Notes under the pieces: model-generated | The model's database searches: none | The model's input: the letters and a program-made list of their open reading frames with translations, nothing else | Told to the model about the DNA's origin: nothing | Position numbers and translations under genes: made by a program | In this document: piece after piece, positions 11,081 to 18,867 of the stretch | How positions within the stretch are numbered: the stretch's first letter is position 1 | Layout of the letters: every line of letters begins with the position of its first letter | Source of the DNA: Saccharothrix coeruleofusca | GTDB lineage: Bacteria; Actinomycetota; Actinomycetes; Mycobacteriales; Pseudonocardiaceae | Assembly: GCF_014648515.1 (NCBI RefSeq) | Contig: NZ_BMRG01000008.1 | Coordinates: forward strand, 135,440-199,439 | Direction: 5' to 3' | Length of the DNA: 64,000 bases

Positions 11081-11968
11081 TCAGCTCTGCGGCTTGCGCA
11101 GCACCTCGTAGATCGCCGCGAAGCCGTCGCCCGCGTGGCCCTGCTTGATGGCCCGCTCGGCGCGGTCGAGCAGGAACTCCGGCAGCGCCACGTCGACGTT
11201 CTGCGCCCTCGTGGCGTCCACCAGGTGCTCCACGGCCACCGCCTGCATGCCCAGCGCCGACCCGCCGTCGGGGTAGGTGCCCCGGTCGACCTGCTCGGCG
11301 ATCTTCGGGATCTCCGGGGCGACCACGTGCTCGAACCACAGCTGGGCGAAGGGCAGGAAGGACTCCGCCTTGACCTTCTCCGAGCCGACCAGCGCCAGCG
11401 AGTGCATGAAGCCGGACCAGGTGGTCCACATCATGCCCAGCAGCGCCACGTCGTAGAGCGAGGGCAGGCCCGCGTCCTCGCCCAGGTAGGTGCCCGCACC
11501 GGCGATGGAGGCCAGCGCCGAGGCGTGCTCGTCGTAGACCGCCTTCGGGCCGCCGTAGAAGATCAGGGCGTGCTCGGAGCCGATCATCGGCGGGGTCGCC
11601 ATGATCGCCCCGTCGAGGTAGCCCACCCCGCGCTCGGCGGCCCACGCCGCGGTCTGCCTGGCCTCCTCCGGGGTGCCGGAGGTGAGGTTGACGATCACCC
11701 GGCCCGCGGGCGCGTCGCCCAGCGAGTCCACGATCTCCCGCATGGCGCGGTAGTCCAGCACGCACACCACCACCAGCTTGCTGGCGGCGATGGCCTCGGC
11801 CACCGTGGCGGCCGAGACGGCACCCTTGGCGACCAGCGCCTCGGCCTTCTCCGGGGAGCGGTTCCACACCGTCGTCGGGTGACCCTTCTCCAGGAAGGCG
11901 TTGGCCAGCGCGGACCCCATCGACCCGAGGCCGACGACGGTCACTGGCGCTCGGTTCTCCGAACCCAT
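11081..11968 (-). CDS. NAD(P)-dependent imine reductase family protein
   Basis: The 295-residue protein belongs to the beta-hydroxyacid dehydrogenase/6-phosphogluconate dehydrogenase superfamily. It has an N-terminal Rossmann motif GLGSMG at 13-18. The block TSGTPEEAR (96-104), the stretch DGAIMATPPMIGS (119-131) and LYDVALLGMMW (171-181) are typical of imine reductases rather than 3-hydroxyisobutyrate dehydrogenases. Such enzymes reduce cyclic imines to amines with NADPH and work as dimers through the helical C-terminal domain. Asp173 lies roughly where other members carry the catalytic Asp or Tyr, but an alignment is needed. Beside a PKS that releases an aldehyde, the natural substrate would be a cyclic imine formed after transamination. 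That pathway role is inference. The gene is divergent from the SARP at 12141. Confidence 0.9.
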   Translation of the reverse strand: MGSENRAPVTVVGLGSMGSALANAFLEKGHPTTVWNRSPEKAEALVAKGAVSAATVAEAIAASKLVVVCVLDYRAMREIVDSLGDAPAGRVIVNLTSGTPEEARQTAAWAAERGVGYLDGAIMATPPMIGSEHALIFYGGPKAVYDEHASALASIAGAGTYLGEDAGLPSLYDVALLGMMWTTWSGFMHSLALVGSEKVKAESFLPFAQLWFEHVVAPEIPKIAEQVDRGTYPDGGSALGMQAVAVEHLVDATRAQNVDVALPEFLLDRAERAIKQGHAGDGFAAIYEVLRKPQS

Positions 11969-12140
11969 GGCAATCCTCTTCGCTTCGTGTTTCCACCTGA
12001 TGGTTTGCGCGCGGGGGTTCCGCGCGAACCCCAGAGTGGCCCGCCGCTCTCCAGGTGCTCTCTCAACGTTCTCTAGATCCTTCTCCGAACGTGGTCCTCA
12101 TCTCGGGGGCGGATCGGGAGCGGTCGATAGTGTGGAAGCC
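11969..12140. promoter_or_regulatory. Divergent promoter region between imine reductase and SARP
   Basis: This 172-bp gap must hold both promoters. It contains an inverted repeat GGGGTTC (12014-12020) and GAACCCC (12026-12032), and two related motifs, TCTCAACG (12061-12068) and TCTCCGAACG (12082-12091), spaced about two helical turns apart as SARP sites often are. Binding is not shown. Confidence 0.45.
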
Positions 12141-15100
12141 ATGCGCTTCGGCATCCTGGGAGCACTGGCGGTCTGGACCACGGACGACCGCCCGGTCCAG
12201 CTGCCGGGGCGCAAGGTCCGGGCGCTGCTGGCCGCGCTGCTGGTGCACGAGGGCCGCCCGGTCTCCGCCGACCGGCTCGCCGACCTGCTGTGGCCGCAGT
12301 CACCGCCGGGCAACCCGGTGGGGGCGCTGCACACCCGCGTCTGGCAGCTGCGCCGCGCGCTGGAGGCGGCCGAGCCGGGCGGCGGCGAGCTGGTGGTCTC
12401 GCACCCGCCCGGTTACCTGGTCGACCTGTCCGCCGCGCAGCTGGACGCCGCCGTCTTCACCGAGCTGACCGCCGCCGCGCGGGACGCCGCCGACCCGCGC
12501 GCCCGCGCGGCTCTGCTGGACCAGGCGCTGGCGCTGTGGCGCGGCGAGGTGCTGGCCGACTTCGCCGACGAGGAGTTCGCCCGCCCCACCGCCGCCCGGC
12601 TGCACGAGCAGCGGCTGACCGCCGTGGAGGAGCGCGCGGAGGCGATGCTGGAGCTGGGCGAGCACAGCGTGCTGGTCGGCGAGCTGACCGACCTGCTGGC
12701 CCGGCACCCGCTGCGCGAGCGGCTGCGCGCGGCGCAGATGAGGGCGCTGCACGCGGCGGGCAGGCGCGGCGAGGCGCTGACCGCCTTCGACGAGCTGCGC
12801 GCCCGGCTGGCCGACGAGCTGGGGCTCTCGCCGAGCCCGGAGCTGGTGGCGCTGCGCCAGGCCATCCTGGAGGACGAGGAGCGCGCCGCGCCCGCGCTGG
12901 GGCCGATCACCACCGCCACCCGCGTGCGCACCAACCTGCCCGCCAGGGTCAACGAGCTGATCGGCCGGGACCGGGCGGTGGTCCAGGTGCGCGCGCTGCT
13001 GGAGGCGGGCAGGCTGCTCACGCTCACCGGCATGGGCGGGGTCGGCAAGACCCGGCTGGCGCTGGAGGTGGCCGAGCGGGTGGCCGGGGAGCACCCCGAC
13101 GGCGTCTGGCTGGTGGAGCTGGCCGCCGTGGACCCGGCCGCCCCGGCCGACCGCGACGGCGGGTACAGCCCGGTGGCCAACCAGGTCGCCGAGGCGCTGG
13201 GCATCCGCGACGAGACGGTCAACGAGGGCGGGGTGGTGCCGCTGCCGGTCCGGCTGGCCGACGCCCTGCGCGCCAAGCAGATGCTGCTGGTGCTGGACAA
13301 CTGCGAGCACGTGGTGGACGAGGTCGCCGTGCTGGCGGTGGACCTGCTCAGGGCCGCGCCGGGCCTGCGGCTGCTGGCCACCAGCCAGGTGCCGCTGGGC
13401 ATCGCGGGGGAGCGGTTGTGGACGGTGCCGCCGCTGGCCCTGCCCGACCCGGCCGCGGCGGGCGACCCGGCGCAGGTCGCCCGCGCGGGCGCGGTGCGGC
13501 TGTTCCTGGCCAGGGTCGCCGCGGGCGTGCCGGGCTTCCGGCTGGACCGGACCAACGCCGAGGCGGTGGAGTCGATCTGCCGCCGGTTGGACGGGCTGCC
13601 CTTCGCGCTGGAGCTGGCCGCCACGCGGGTCCGCTCGCTGGGCGTGCACGAGGTCGCCCACCGGCTGGAGGACCGCTTCGCCCTGCTGCGCGCGGGCGGC
13701 CGGGACGCCCCCGCCCGGCAGCAGACGCTGCGCGCGGCGATCGACTGGAGCTGGGAGCTGCTGGCCGAGGACGAGCGGGCGGTGCTGCGCCGCCTGTCGG
13801 TGTTCAGCGGCGGGGCCACGCTGGAGGCGGCCGAGCGGGTCTGCGCGGGCGGCGGGGTCGCTCCCGACGAGGTCGTCGACCTGGTCGCCAGGCTGGTGGA
13901 CCGGTCGCTGGTCAACGCCGCGGACGGGCCGGGCGGCAGGCGCTTCTGGCTGCTGGAGTCGGTGGCCGCCTACGCGGCGGACCGGTTGCGCGCCGCGGGC
14001 GAGCGGGACGAGGTGGACCGGCGGCACGTGCGGTACGCCACCGAGCTGGCCCAGCGGCTGCTGCCGCACCTGAGGGGGCCCCGGCAGCGGGAGTGGCTGG
14101 AGCGGGTCGACGCCGAGGCGGCCGACTTGCGCGCCGCGCTGGACGGCGCGGTGCGCCTCGGCATGGCCGAGCACGCGGTGCGCCAGGTCAACGGGCTGGC
14201 CTGGTACTGGTTCCTGCGGGGCAGGCTCGGCGAGGCCAGGCGGGCCTTCGCCACCGCCCTGGGCGTGGCGGGTCCGGTGCCCGCGGCCGAGCGGGCGACC
14301 GCGCTGGCCTGGCAGGCGGCCTTCGCGCTGCGCGCGGGCGACTCGACGCACTCGCTGGAGCACTACGACCGGCTCGTGGAGGAGATCGAGGACCCGCGCG
14401 ACCGCGCGACGGTCCGCTGGTTCCTCGGCTTCGCCCGGATCGGCTTCGGCGAGCACGACGAGGCCGAGAAGCGGATCGACCAGGCGCTGGGCGAGTTCCA
14501 CGCGCTGGAGGACCGGTGGGGCTGCGCGGCGGCGCTGGCGGCGCTGGCCAAGCAGGCGGTGCTGCGCGGCGAGCTGGAGGCCAGCAGGCGGTGCGGGGAG
14601 GAGAGCGCGCGGCTGTTCGGCGAGCTGGGCGACCGGTGGGGGCAGCTGCTGGCCAACGACGCGCTGGCGCTGCTGGCCGAGGTGCGCGGCCAGTACGACC
14701 GGGCCGCCCGCCTGCACCGCGACGGGCTGCGCATCGCCGAGGGGCTGCAGCTGTGGACCGAGGTCTCGACCAAGCTGGCGGGCCTTGGCCGCATCGCCCT
14801 GCTCAACGAGGAGCACGACGCGGCCAAGGAGCTGCACGAGCGCGCGATGCGCCTGGCCGCGGAGCAGAGCAACACCTTCGGCGAGCACTTCGCCGAGGTC
14901 GGTCTGGCGCTGGGCGCGCGCAGGCTGGGCAGGCTGGACGAGGCCGAGGCGCACCTGCGCCGCTGGCTGGCCTGGTGCAGGCAGGTGGACGGCGCGCTGG
15001 GCCTGGCGCTGGTGCTGGCGGAGCTGGGGTTCGTCGCCGAGCAGCGGGGCGATGCCGCGCGGGCGCTGGAGCTGCACCGGGAGGGCTGCGCGCGGGCGTG

Positions 15101-15380
15101 GGCGGTGGGCGACCCCAGGGCCGTGGCGCTGGCCGTGGAGGGGGTGGCGGGCGCGGTGTCGCTGGCGGGCGACCACGAGCGCGCCGCGCTGCTGCTGGGC
15201 GCGGCCACGGCCGCCAGGGCCGCCGCGGGGGCGCCCCTGCCCGCCGCCGAGCGGGGTGACATCGACCGCGTCTCCGCGCGCTGCCGCGCGGCGCTGGGCC
15301 AGGCCGCGTTCGAGGCCGCGCTGGAGCGCGGCCGGGAGCTGAGCCTGGCGGAGGCCCGGTCGCTGATCCCGCGCGACTGA
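12141..15380 (+). CDS. Large SARP/AfsR-like regulator: BTAD, NB-ARC ATPase, TPR
   Basis: The ATG start (MRFGILGALAV) follows GGAAG. The 1079-residue protein has a winged-helix DNA-binding domain (1-95), a BTAD domain (about 98-245), then an NB-ARC/STAND ATPase with P-loop GMGGVGKT at 297-304 and a Walker B-like run LLVLDNCEHV. The C-terminal half is helical with TPR-like repeats. Proteins of this type bind direct repeats near promoters and are often gated by nucleotide or ligand binding. It is transcribed away from the imine reductase and toward the monooxygenase and amine oxidase genes, so it probably controls them. Its direct target is inferred. An in-frame GTG at 12132 is a possible alternative start. 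Confidence 0.93.
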   Translation: MRFGILGALAVWTTDDRPVQLPGRKVRALLAALLVHEGRPVSADRLADLLWPQSPPGNPVGALHTRVWQLRRALEAAEPGGGELVVSHPPGYLVDLSAAQLDAAVFTELTAAARDAADPRARAALLDQALALWRGEVLADFADEEFARPTAARLHEQRLTAVEERAEAMLELGEHSVLVGELTDLLARHPLRERLRAAQMRALHAAGRRGEALTAFDELRARLADELGLSPSPELVALRQAILEDEERAAPALGPITTATRVRTNLPARVNELIGRDRAVVQVRALLEAGRLLTLTGMGGVGKTRLALEVAERVAGEHPDGVWLVELAAVDPAAPADRDGGYSPVANQVAEALGIRDETVNEGGVVPLPVRLADALRAKQMLLVLDNCEHVVDEVAVLAVDLLRAAPGLRLLATSQVPLGIAGERLWTVPPLALPDPAAAGDPAQVARAGAVRLFLARVAAGVPGFRLDRTNAEAVESICRRLDGLPFALELAATRVRSLGVHEVAHRLEDRFALLRAGGRDAPARQQTLRAAIDWSWELLAEDERAVLRRLSVFSGGATLEAAERVCAGGGVAPDEVVDLVARLVDRSLVNAADGPGGRRFWLLESVAAYAADRLRAAGERDEVDRRHVRYATELAQRLLPHLRGPRQREWLERVDAEAADLRAALDGAVRLGMAEHAVRQVNGLAWYWFLRGRLGEARRAFATALGVAGPVPAAERATALAWQAAFALRAGDSTHSLEHYDRLVEEIEDPRDRATVRWFLGFARIGFGEHDEAEKRIDQALGEFHALEDRWGCAAALAALAKQAVLRGELEASRRCGEESARLFGELGDRWGQLLANDALALLAEVRGQYDRAARLHRDGLRIAEGLQLWTEVSTKLAGLGRIALLNEEHDAAKELHERAMRLAAEQSNTFGEHFAEVGLALGARRLGRLDEAEAHLRRWLAWCRQVDGALGLALVLAELGFVAEQRGDAARALELHREGCARAWAVGDPRAVALAVEGVAGAVSLAGDHERAALLLGAATAARAAAGAPLPAAERGDIDRVSARCRAALGQAAFEAALERGRELSLAEARSLIPRD

Positions 15381-15407
15381 ACGGCCGGAAAACCGCCACC
15401 GAACCCG

Positions 15408-15422
15408 GTGAAATGATTTCAC
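15408..15422. promoter_or_regulatory. Perfect 15-bp palindrome, candidate operator
   Basis: GTGAAATGATTTCAC is a perfect 7-1-7 palindrome and AT-rich against the background. It lies 28 bp after the SARP stop and 314 bp before the monooxygenase start. It could be an operator or a weak terminator stem. Confidence 0.45.
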
Positions 15423-15504
15423 GAGGAACCGTCTAATTCTTCCTGCCCGTTTCTTCTCTGCTCGCGCGTGCCGATAGCGGGTATTCCACACGATCCGGGA
15501 ACGC

Positions 15505-15549
15505 GCTGGTCATCGAGCGGTAATCGGCTGGTCATCGCGCCGGCGATGA
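15505..15549 (+). promoter_or_regulatory. Three tandem 11-bp repeats, probable SARP operator, with overlapping inverted repeat
   Basis: Three contiguous 11-mers read GCTGGTCATCG (15505-15515), AGCGGTAATCG (15516-15526) and GCTGGTCATCG (15527-15537), sharing GGTMATCG. An 11-bp period, with exact copies 22 bp apart, is the known layout of SARP binding sites. An inverted repeat TCATCGC/GCGATGA (15532-15549) overlaps the last unit. A possible -10 region (GATATACCTA) follows at 15581-15590, rather far for the usual SARP spacing. The site lies 199 bp ahead of the monooxygenase start. Confidence 0.65.
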
Positions 15550-15735
15550 GTCCGAAGTTACCCCCGATCGGGTGAATTGGGATATACCTACGGCGTCGGT
15601 CCCGGAACCTGCCGCGCGGATTCGGCAGCACCGCCCGAGTGGTTCCACGAACCGGCTCACCGCAAACCCGACCCGTTCGCCGACGGTCGCGCCGCTGCGG
15701 CCGCGACACCCGCGAAGAACTACGGAGGAGATCCG

Positions 15736-16911
15736 ATGGGTGAGCACGACGAGAGCGCCCGAGCCGTCCTGGAGGCCGTCCGCGACAGCGTCCCCCAGCT
15801 GCGCGAGAACGGCCTGGAGGCCGACGAGCGGCGCTGGATCCCCGAGCAGAACATCGACCTGCTGGAGAAGGCGGGCGTGTTCAGCCTGGCCGTGCCGCGC
15901 CGCTTCGGCGGCCTGGACCTCCCGCTGCCCGACCAGGTCGCGGTGCTGACCGAGATCGCCAGGGGCTGCGGCTCGACCAGCTGGTCGGCCGTGGCGTGGG
16001 TGTCCACCGCCTGGATGGTCACCCTCTACCCCGACAAGACCCAGGAGGAGGTCTTCGCGGGCGGCTCGGTGCGCGTCTCGGGCGCGTTCACTCCCACCGG
16101 CAAGGCGGTCCCGGTCGAGAGCGGCTACCGGCTGACCGGCAAGTGGCGCTTCAACACCGGCTGCCGGGGCGCGCACTGGGACCTGCTGGCCGCGCTGGTC
16201 GAGCACCCCGACGGCAGCGAGGAGGAGGTCTTCGCGCTGGTGCCGATGTCGGACCTGACCATCGCCGACGACTGGCACGTCACCGGCGCCTCCGGCACCG
16301 GCAGCTCCACCACCTCCGCCGAGGACCTGTTCGTCCCCGCCCACCGGGTGATCAGCGGCGAGGTGGCGCTGACCGACGGCGCCCCCGGCCGCACGCCGAC
16401 CGCCAAGGGCCGCGAGTACAGCCTGATCACCTACGTGGTGGCCGAGTCCGTGGCCACCTACATCGGCATGGCCAAGGCGGCGCTGGAGGTGTTCCTGGAG
16501 CGCCTGCCCGGTCGCGGCCTGGCCTACACCTCCTGGACCGACCAGCGGCAGCACCCGCTGACCCAGCACCGGGTCGCGCTGGCCGCCAACAAGATCACCG
16601 CCGCCGAGACGCTGTCGGCCTCCTTCGTCGAGCTGCTGCAGCGGCGCGCGGACGCGGGCGAGCAGCCCACGATCGAGGAGCGGGCCACCGTGCGCGGCCA
16701 GGCGGGCACCGCCATCCAGCTGGTCAAGGAGGCGGTGCAGGACCTGCAGACCATCGCGGGCGCTTCGGCGCTGAGCAAGTACCTGCCGTTCCAGCGCTAC
16801 TACCGGGACCTGCTGGCGCTGTCCACGCACGGCCTGATGTCGCCGGACATGAGCCTGGAGGTGCACGGGCGCGTGCTGGTCGGCCTGGACCCGGAAACGC
16901 CCTTCCTGTGA
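15736..16911 (+). CDS. Flavin-dependent monooxygenase of the acyl-CoA dehydrogenase fold (group D type)
   Basis: The ATG has an excellent ribosome binding site (GGAGGAG, 5-nt spacing), giving 391 residues. The whole length matches the HpaB/HsaA-like two-component oxygenases that share the acyl-CoA dehydrogenase fold: an N-terminal helical part with FGGLDLP, a central beta domain (FNTGCRGAHWD, then HVTGASGTGSSTTS) and a C-terminal four-helix part. It lacks the general-base Glu pattern I would look for in a true dehydrogenase, but I cannot align it. Such enzymes take FMNH2 or FADH2 from a partner reductase and hydroxylate aromatic or amine substrates, and relatives in natural product clusters do N- or C-hydroxylation. 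No flavin reductase gene is present in the window. It leads the monooxygenase, amine oxidase and small-ORF run behind the SARP repeats. Confidence 0.85.
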   Translation: MGEHDESARAVLEAVRDSVPQLRENGLEADERRWIPEQNIDLLEKAGVFSLAVPRRFGGLDLPLPDQVAVLTEIARGCGSTSWSAVAWVSTAWMVTLYPDKTQEEVFAGGSVRVSGAFTPTGKAVPVESGYRLTGKWRFNTGCRGAHWDLLAALVEHPDGSEEEVFALVPMSDLTIADDWHVTGASGTGSSTTSAEDLFVPAHRVISGEVALTDGAPGRTPTAKGREYSLITYVVAESVATYIGMAKAALEVFLERLPGRGLAYTSWTDQRQHPLTQHRVALAANKITAAETLSASFVELLQRRADAGEQPTIEERATVRGQAGTAIQLVKEAVQDLQTIAGASALSKYLPFQRYYRDLLALSTHGLMSPDMSLEVHGRVLVGLDPETPFL

Positions 16912-16941
16912 CCCCGCGGTCGACCGACCGCGCCGAACCAC

Positions 16942-17000
16942 CTGAACCACCTGAAACACCGCACTGAACCACGCACTGAACCACGCACCGAACCACCGCA
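16942..17000. repeat. Short tandem repeats between monooxygenase and amine oxidase genes
   Basis: The unit CTGAACCACGCA occurs exactly twice (16964-16975, 16976-16987), flanked by the variants CTGAACCAC, CTGAAACACCGCA and CCGAACCACCGCA. The array fills the 111-bp gap between two genes that are probably co-transcribed. Confidence 0.7.
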
Positions 17001-17022
17001 CGAGAAACGGAAACCGCAGCCG

Positions 17023-18453
17023 ATGTTCGACAGATCAGGGACGGGCGCCGGGGTCTCCCGGCGCCGGCTCCTCAAGGGGATGGCGGCGGGCGCCCTGGCG
17101 ACCGCGGCGGGCGCGGCCCTCCCGCCCGCGCTGGCCGCCGCCGCGCAGGGCGGGCCCACCGCGCAGGCCGACTACGACGTGATCGTGGTCGGCGGCGGGT
17201 TCGCGGGCGTCACCGCCGCGCGCCAGCTGCGCCGCAAGGGGCTGGCCGTGCTGCTGCTGGAGGCCCGCGACCGGGTCGGCGGCCGCGCCTGGACCTCGAC
17301 CTTCGAGGGCGAGCAGGTCGAGATGGGCGCCACCTGGATCGACCCGCTGCAGACCAACGTGTGGGCCGAGACCCAGAACCAGGGCATCTCCATCGTCGCC
17401 GACTCCGCGCCGGGGCGGGCGCTGTTCCCGACCGACACGGGCATGGGGTACTTCTCGGTGGAGGAGGCCTTCGGCGGTCAGGGCGAGCTGCTGGCCCGGT
17501 TCAGCGAGCAGGCGCGGGCGCTGTTCCCGCAGCCCTACAGCCCGCTGTCCAACCCGACCGCGCTGGCCCAGGCCGACCAGCTCACCGTGCGCGACCGGAT
17601 CAACGCGCTGTCGCTGACCACGCGGGAGAAGCGCTGGCTGGACGCGGGCGTCGGCCCGATCAGCGGGCTGTCCACCCGCGGCGCGATGACCGACTTCCTG
17701 CACTGGTGGGCGCTGTGCAACTACGACGCCGCGACCTACCACGGCATCAACACCTACCGGCCCAGCACCGGCATGGCGGGCCTGCTCAACAAGATGCTCT
17801 CGCGCGACGCGCCGGACGTGAAGCTGAACAGCCCGGTCACCGCGGTGAACGACTCCGGCTCGCAGGTGTCGGTGCGCACGAAGTCCGGGACGACCTACAC
17901 CGCGCGGGCGTGCGTGATGGCGGTGCCGGTCAACGTGTGGCGCACCATCTCCTTCACGCCCGCCCTGTCCTCGCTGCGGCTGCGGGCCTCGCAGGAGACC
18001 ATCGGCGTCGGCACGGCCCGCAAGTTCTGGGTGCACCTGCGCTCCAGCCTGGGCAACACCTACGTCAACGCGCCGGAGTCCTACTCGGTCAACGTCATGG
18101 TGCCCTACAAGCAGACCTCCCAGGGCTACCTGATGATCGGCTTCAGCGTCGACCCGAACCTGGACGTCAGCAACACCACGGCGGTGCAGAACGCGATCCG
18201 GGCGCTCGTGCCCGACGCCCAGGTGCTGGCCCTCAAGGGCGCGAACTGGGGCTCGGACCCCTACGCGCTGGGCGGCTGGTCCTTCCGCAGGCCCCGGCAG
18301 CTCACCGAGCTGCTGTCGGCCATCCAGAAGCCGCAGGGCCGCATCGCCTTCGCGGGCAGCGACATCGCCAGCGGCTGGAGCGGCTACGTGGACGGGGCGA
18401 TGGAGTCCGGCGTGCAGGCCGCGCTCCAGACGCAGTCCATCCTCGGCGTCTGA
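17023..18453 (+). CDS. Flavin monoamine oxidase family protein with Tat signal
   Basis: The 476-residue protein starts with a twin-arginine signal (SRRRLLKGMAAGALATAAG) ending near residue 45. It then has a dinucleotide-binding motif (VVGGGFAGVTAARQL) and the second FAD motif (EARDRVGGRAWT), as in monoamine oxidases and L-amino acid oxidases. The C-terminal FAD block reads GRIAFAGSDIASGWSGYVDGA. It should oxidise an amine to an imine with O2, releasing H2O2, outside the cytoplasm or at the membrane. In this cluster it may desaturate the cyclic amine product late in the pathway. The substrate is not readable. It lies 111 bp after the monooxygenase and 13 bp before a small ORF that is likely on the same transcript. 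Confidence 0.9.
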   Translation: MFDRSGTGAGVSRRRLLKGMAAGALATAAGAALPPALAAAAQGGPTAQADYDVIVVGGGFAGVTAARQLRRKGLAVLLLEARDRVGGRAWTSTFEGEQVEMGATWIDPLQTNVWAETQNQGISIVADSAPGRALFPTDTGMGYFSVEEAFGGQGELLARFSEQARALFPQPYSPLSNPTALAQADQLTVRDRINALSLTTREKRWLDAGVGPISGLSTRGAMTDFLHWWALCNYDAATYHGINTYRPSTGMAGLLNKMLSRDAPDVKLNSPVTAVNDSGSQVSVRTKSGTTYTARACVMAVPVNVWRTISFTPALSSLRLRASQETIGVGTARKFWVHLRSSLGNTYVNAPESYSVNVMVPYKQTSQGYLMIGFSVDPNLDVSNTTAVQNAIRALVPDAQVLALKGANWGSDPYALGGWSFRRPRQLTELLSAIQKPQGRIAFAGSDIASGWSGYVDGAMESGVQAALQTQSILGV

Positions 18454-18466
18454 GGGAAGTGGAGCG

Positions 18467-18664
18467 ATGACCGCCCCGACGACCACTCCGACGACCGCCG
18501 CGGAGCGCACCGGCCCCGCCGAGCTCACCGATGAGCACGAGCGCACTGGGGACATCGTCACTGGGGACACGGTCCTGAGCAGGCTCTGCCGGTACGGCGC
18601 CGTGCTGGCGGGCGAGGAGTGGATCGCGGCGGTGGACGCCCTGCTCGCGGAGGAGCGCGGGTGA
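18467..18664 (+). CDS. Small acidic hypothetical protein (65 aa)
   Basis: The ATG lies 13 bp after the amine oxidase stop with GAAGTGGAG upstream, which suggests a shared transcript. The N-terminal third is Thr/Pro-rich. The C-terminal part (LSRLCRYGAVLAGEEWIAAVDALLAEERG) looks like two amphipathic helices. I recognise no family. It could be an accessory subunit for the oxidase or an unrelated small protein. A terminator follows directly. Confidence 0.65.
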   Translation: MTAPTTTPTTAAERTGPAELTDEHERTGDIVTGDTVLSRLCRYGAVLAGEEWIAAVDALLAEERG

Positions 18665-18681
18665 GGCCCGCGCGGTGACCG

Positions 18682-18715
18682 GTGGCGCTGCCCGGTGACG
18701 ACCGGGCAGCGCCAC
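18682..18715 (+). terminator. Hairpin closing the oxidase transcript
   Basis: GTGGCGCTGCCCGGT (18682-18696) pairs perfectly with ACCGGGCAGCGCCAC (18701-18715) around a 4-nt loop, 17 bp after the small ORF stop. Confidence 0.85.
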
Positions 18716-18751
18716 TCGCGTCGTGGGGCCGGGGCGCGCGGGGCGGGTAGC

Positions 18752-18838
18752 ATGGCCGCACTCGCGACTGGCGTGCCGAAGGTGGGAGCGACCACCGGGG
18801 AGCGGAGGCCGGATCGCACCGCGCGCCTGGGTGCGACG
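18752..18838 (+). promoter_or_regulatory. Probable ZTP (pfl) riboswitch upstream of glyA
   Basis: The 152 bp between the terminator and the SHMT start hold three blocks in the order and spacing of the ZTP aptamer: TCGCGACTGGCG (18762-18773), then GGTGGGAGCGACC with ACCGGGGAGCG (18781-18804), then CGCGCCTGGGTGCG (18822-18835). The CGACTGGCG and CCGGGGAGCG...CGCCTGGG combination is, as I recall it, the conserved pseudoknotted core. ZTP riboswitches sense the purine/folate stress signal ZTP and commonly control glyA, folD and purH. A covariance-model search would settle it. Confidence 0.75.
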
Positions 18839-18867
18839 GCGGCGCTGCCGCGCGCCCGGAGGTTGTC

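Noticed and set aside
12300-15491. 1063-codon leftward frame opposite the SARP regulator
   Set aside because: Gln/Arg/His-rich shadow with no start signal and no homology. The rightward frame has all SARP domains.
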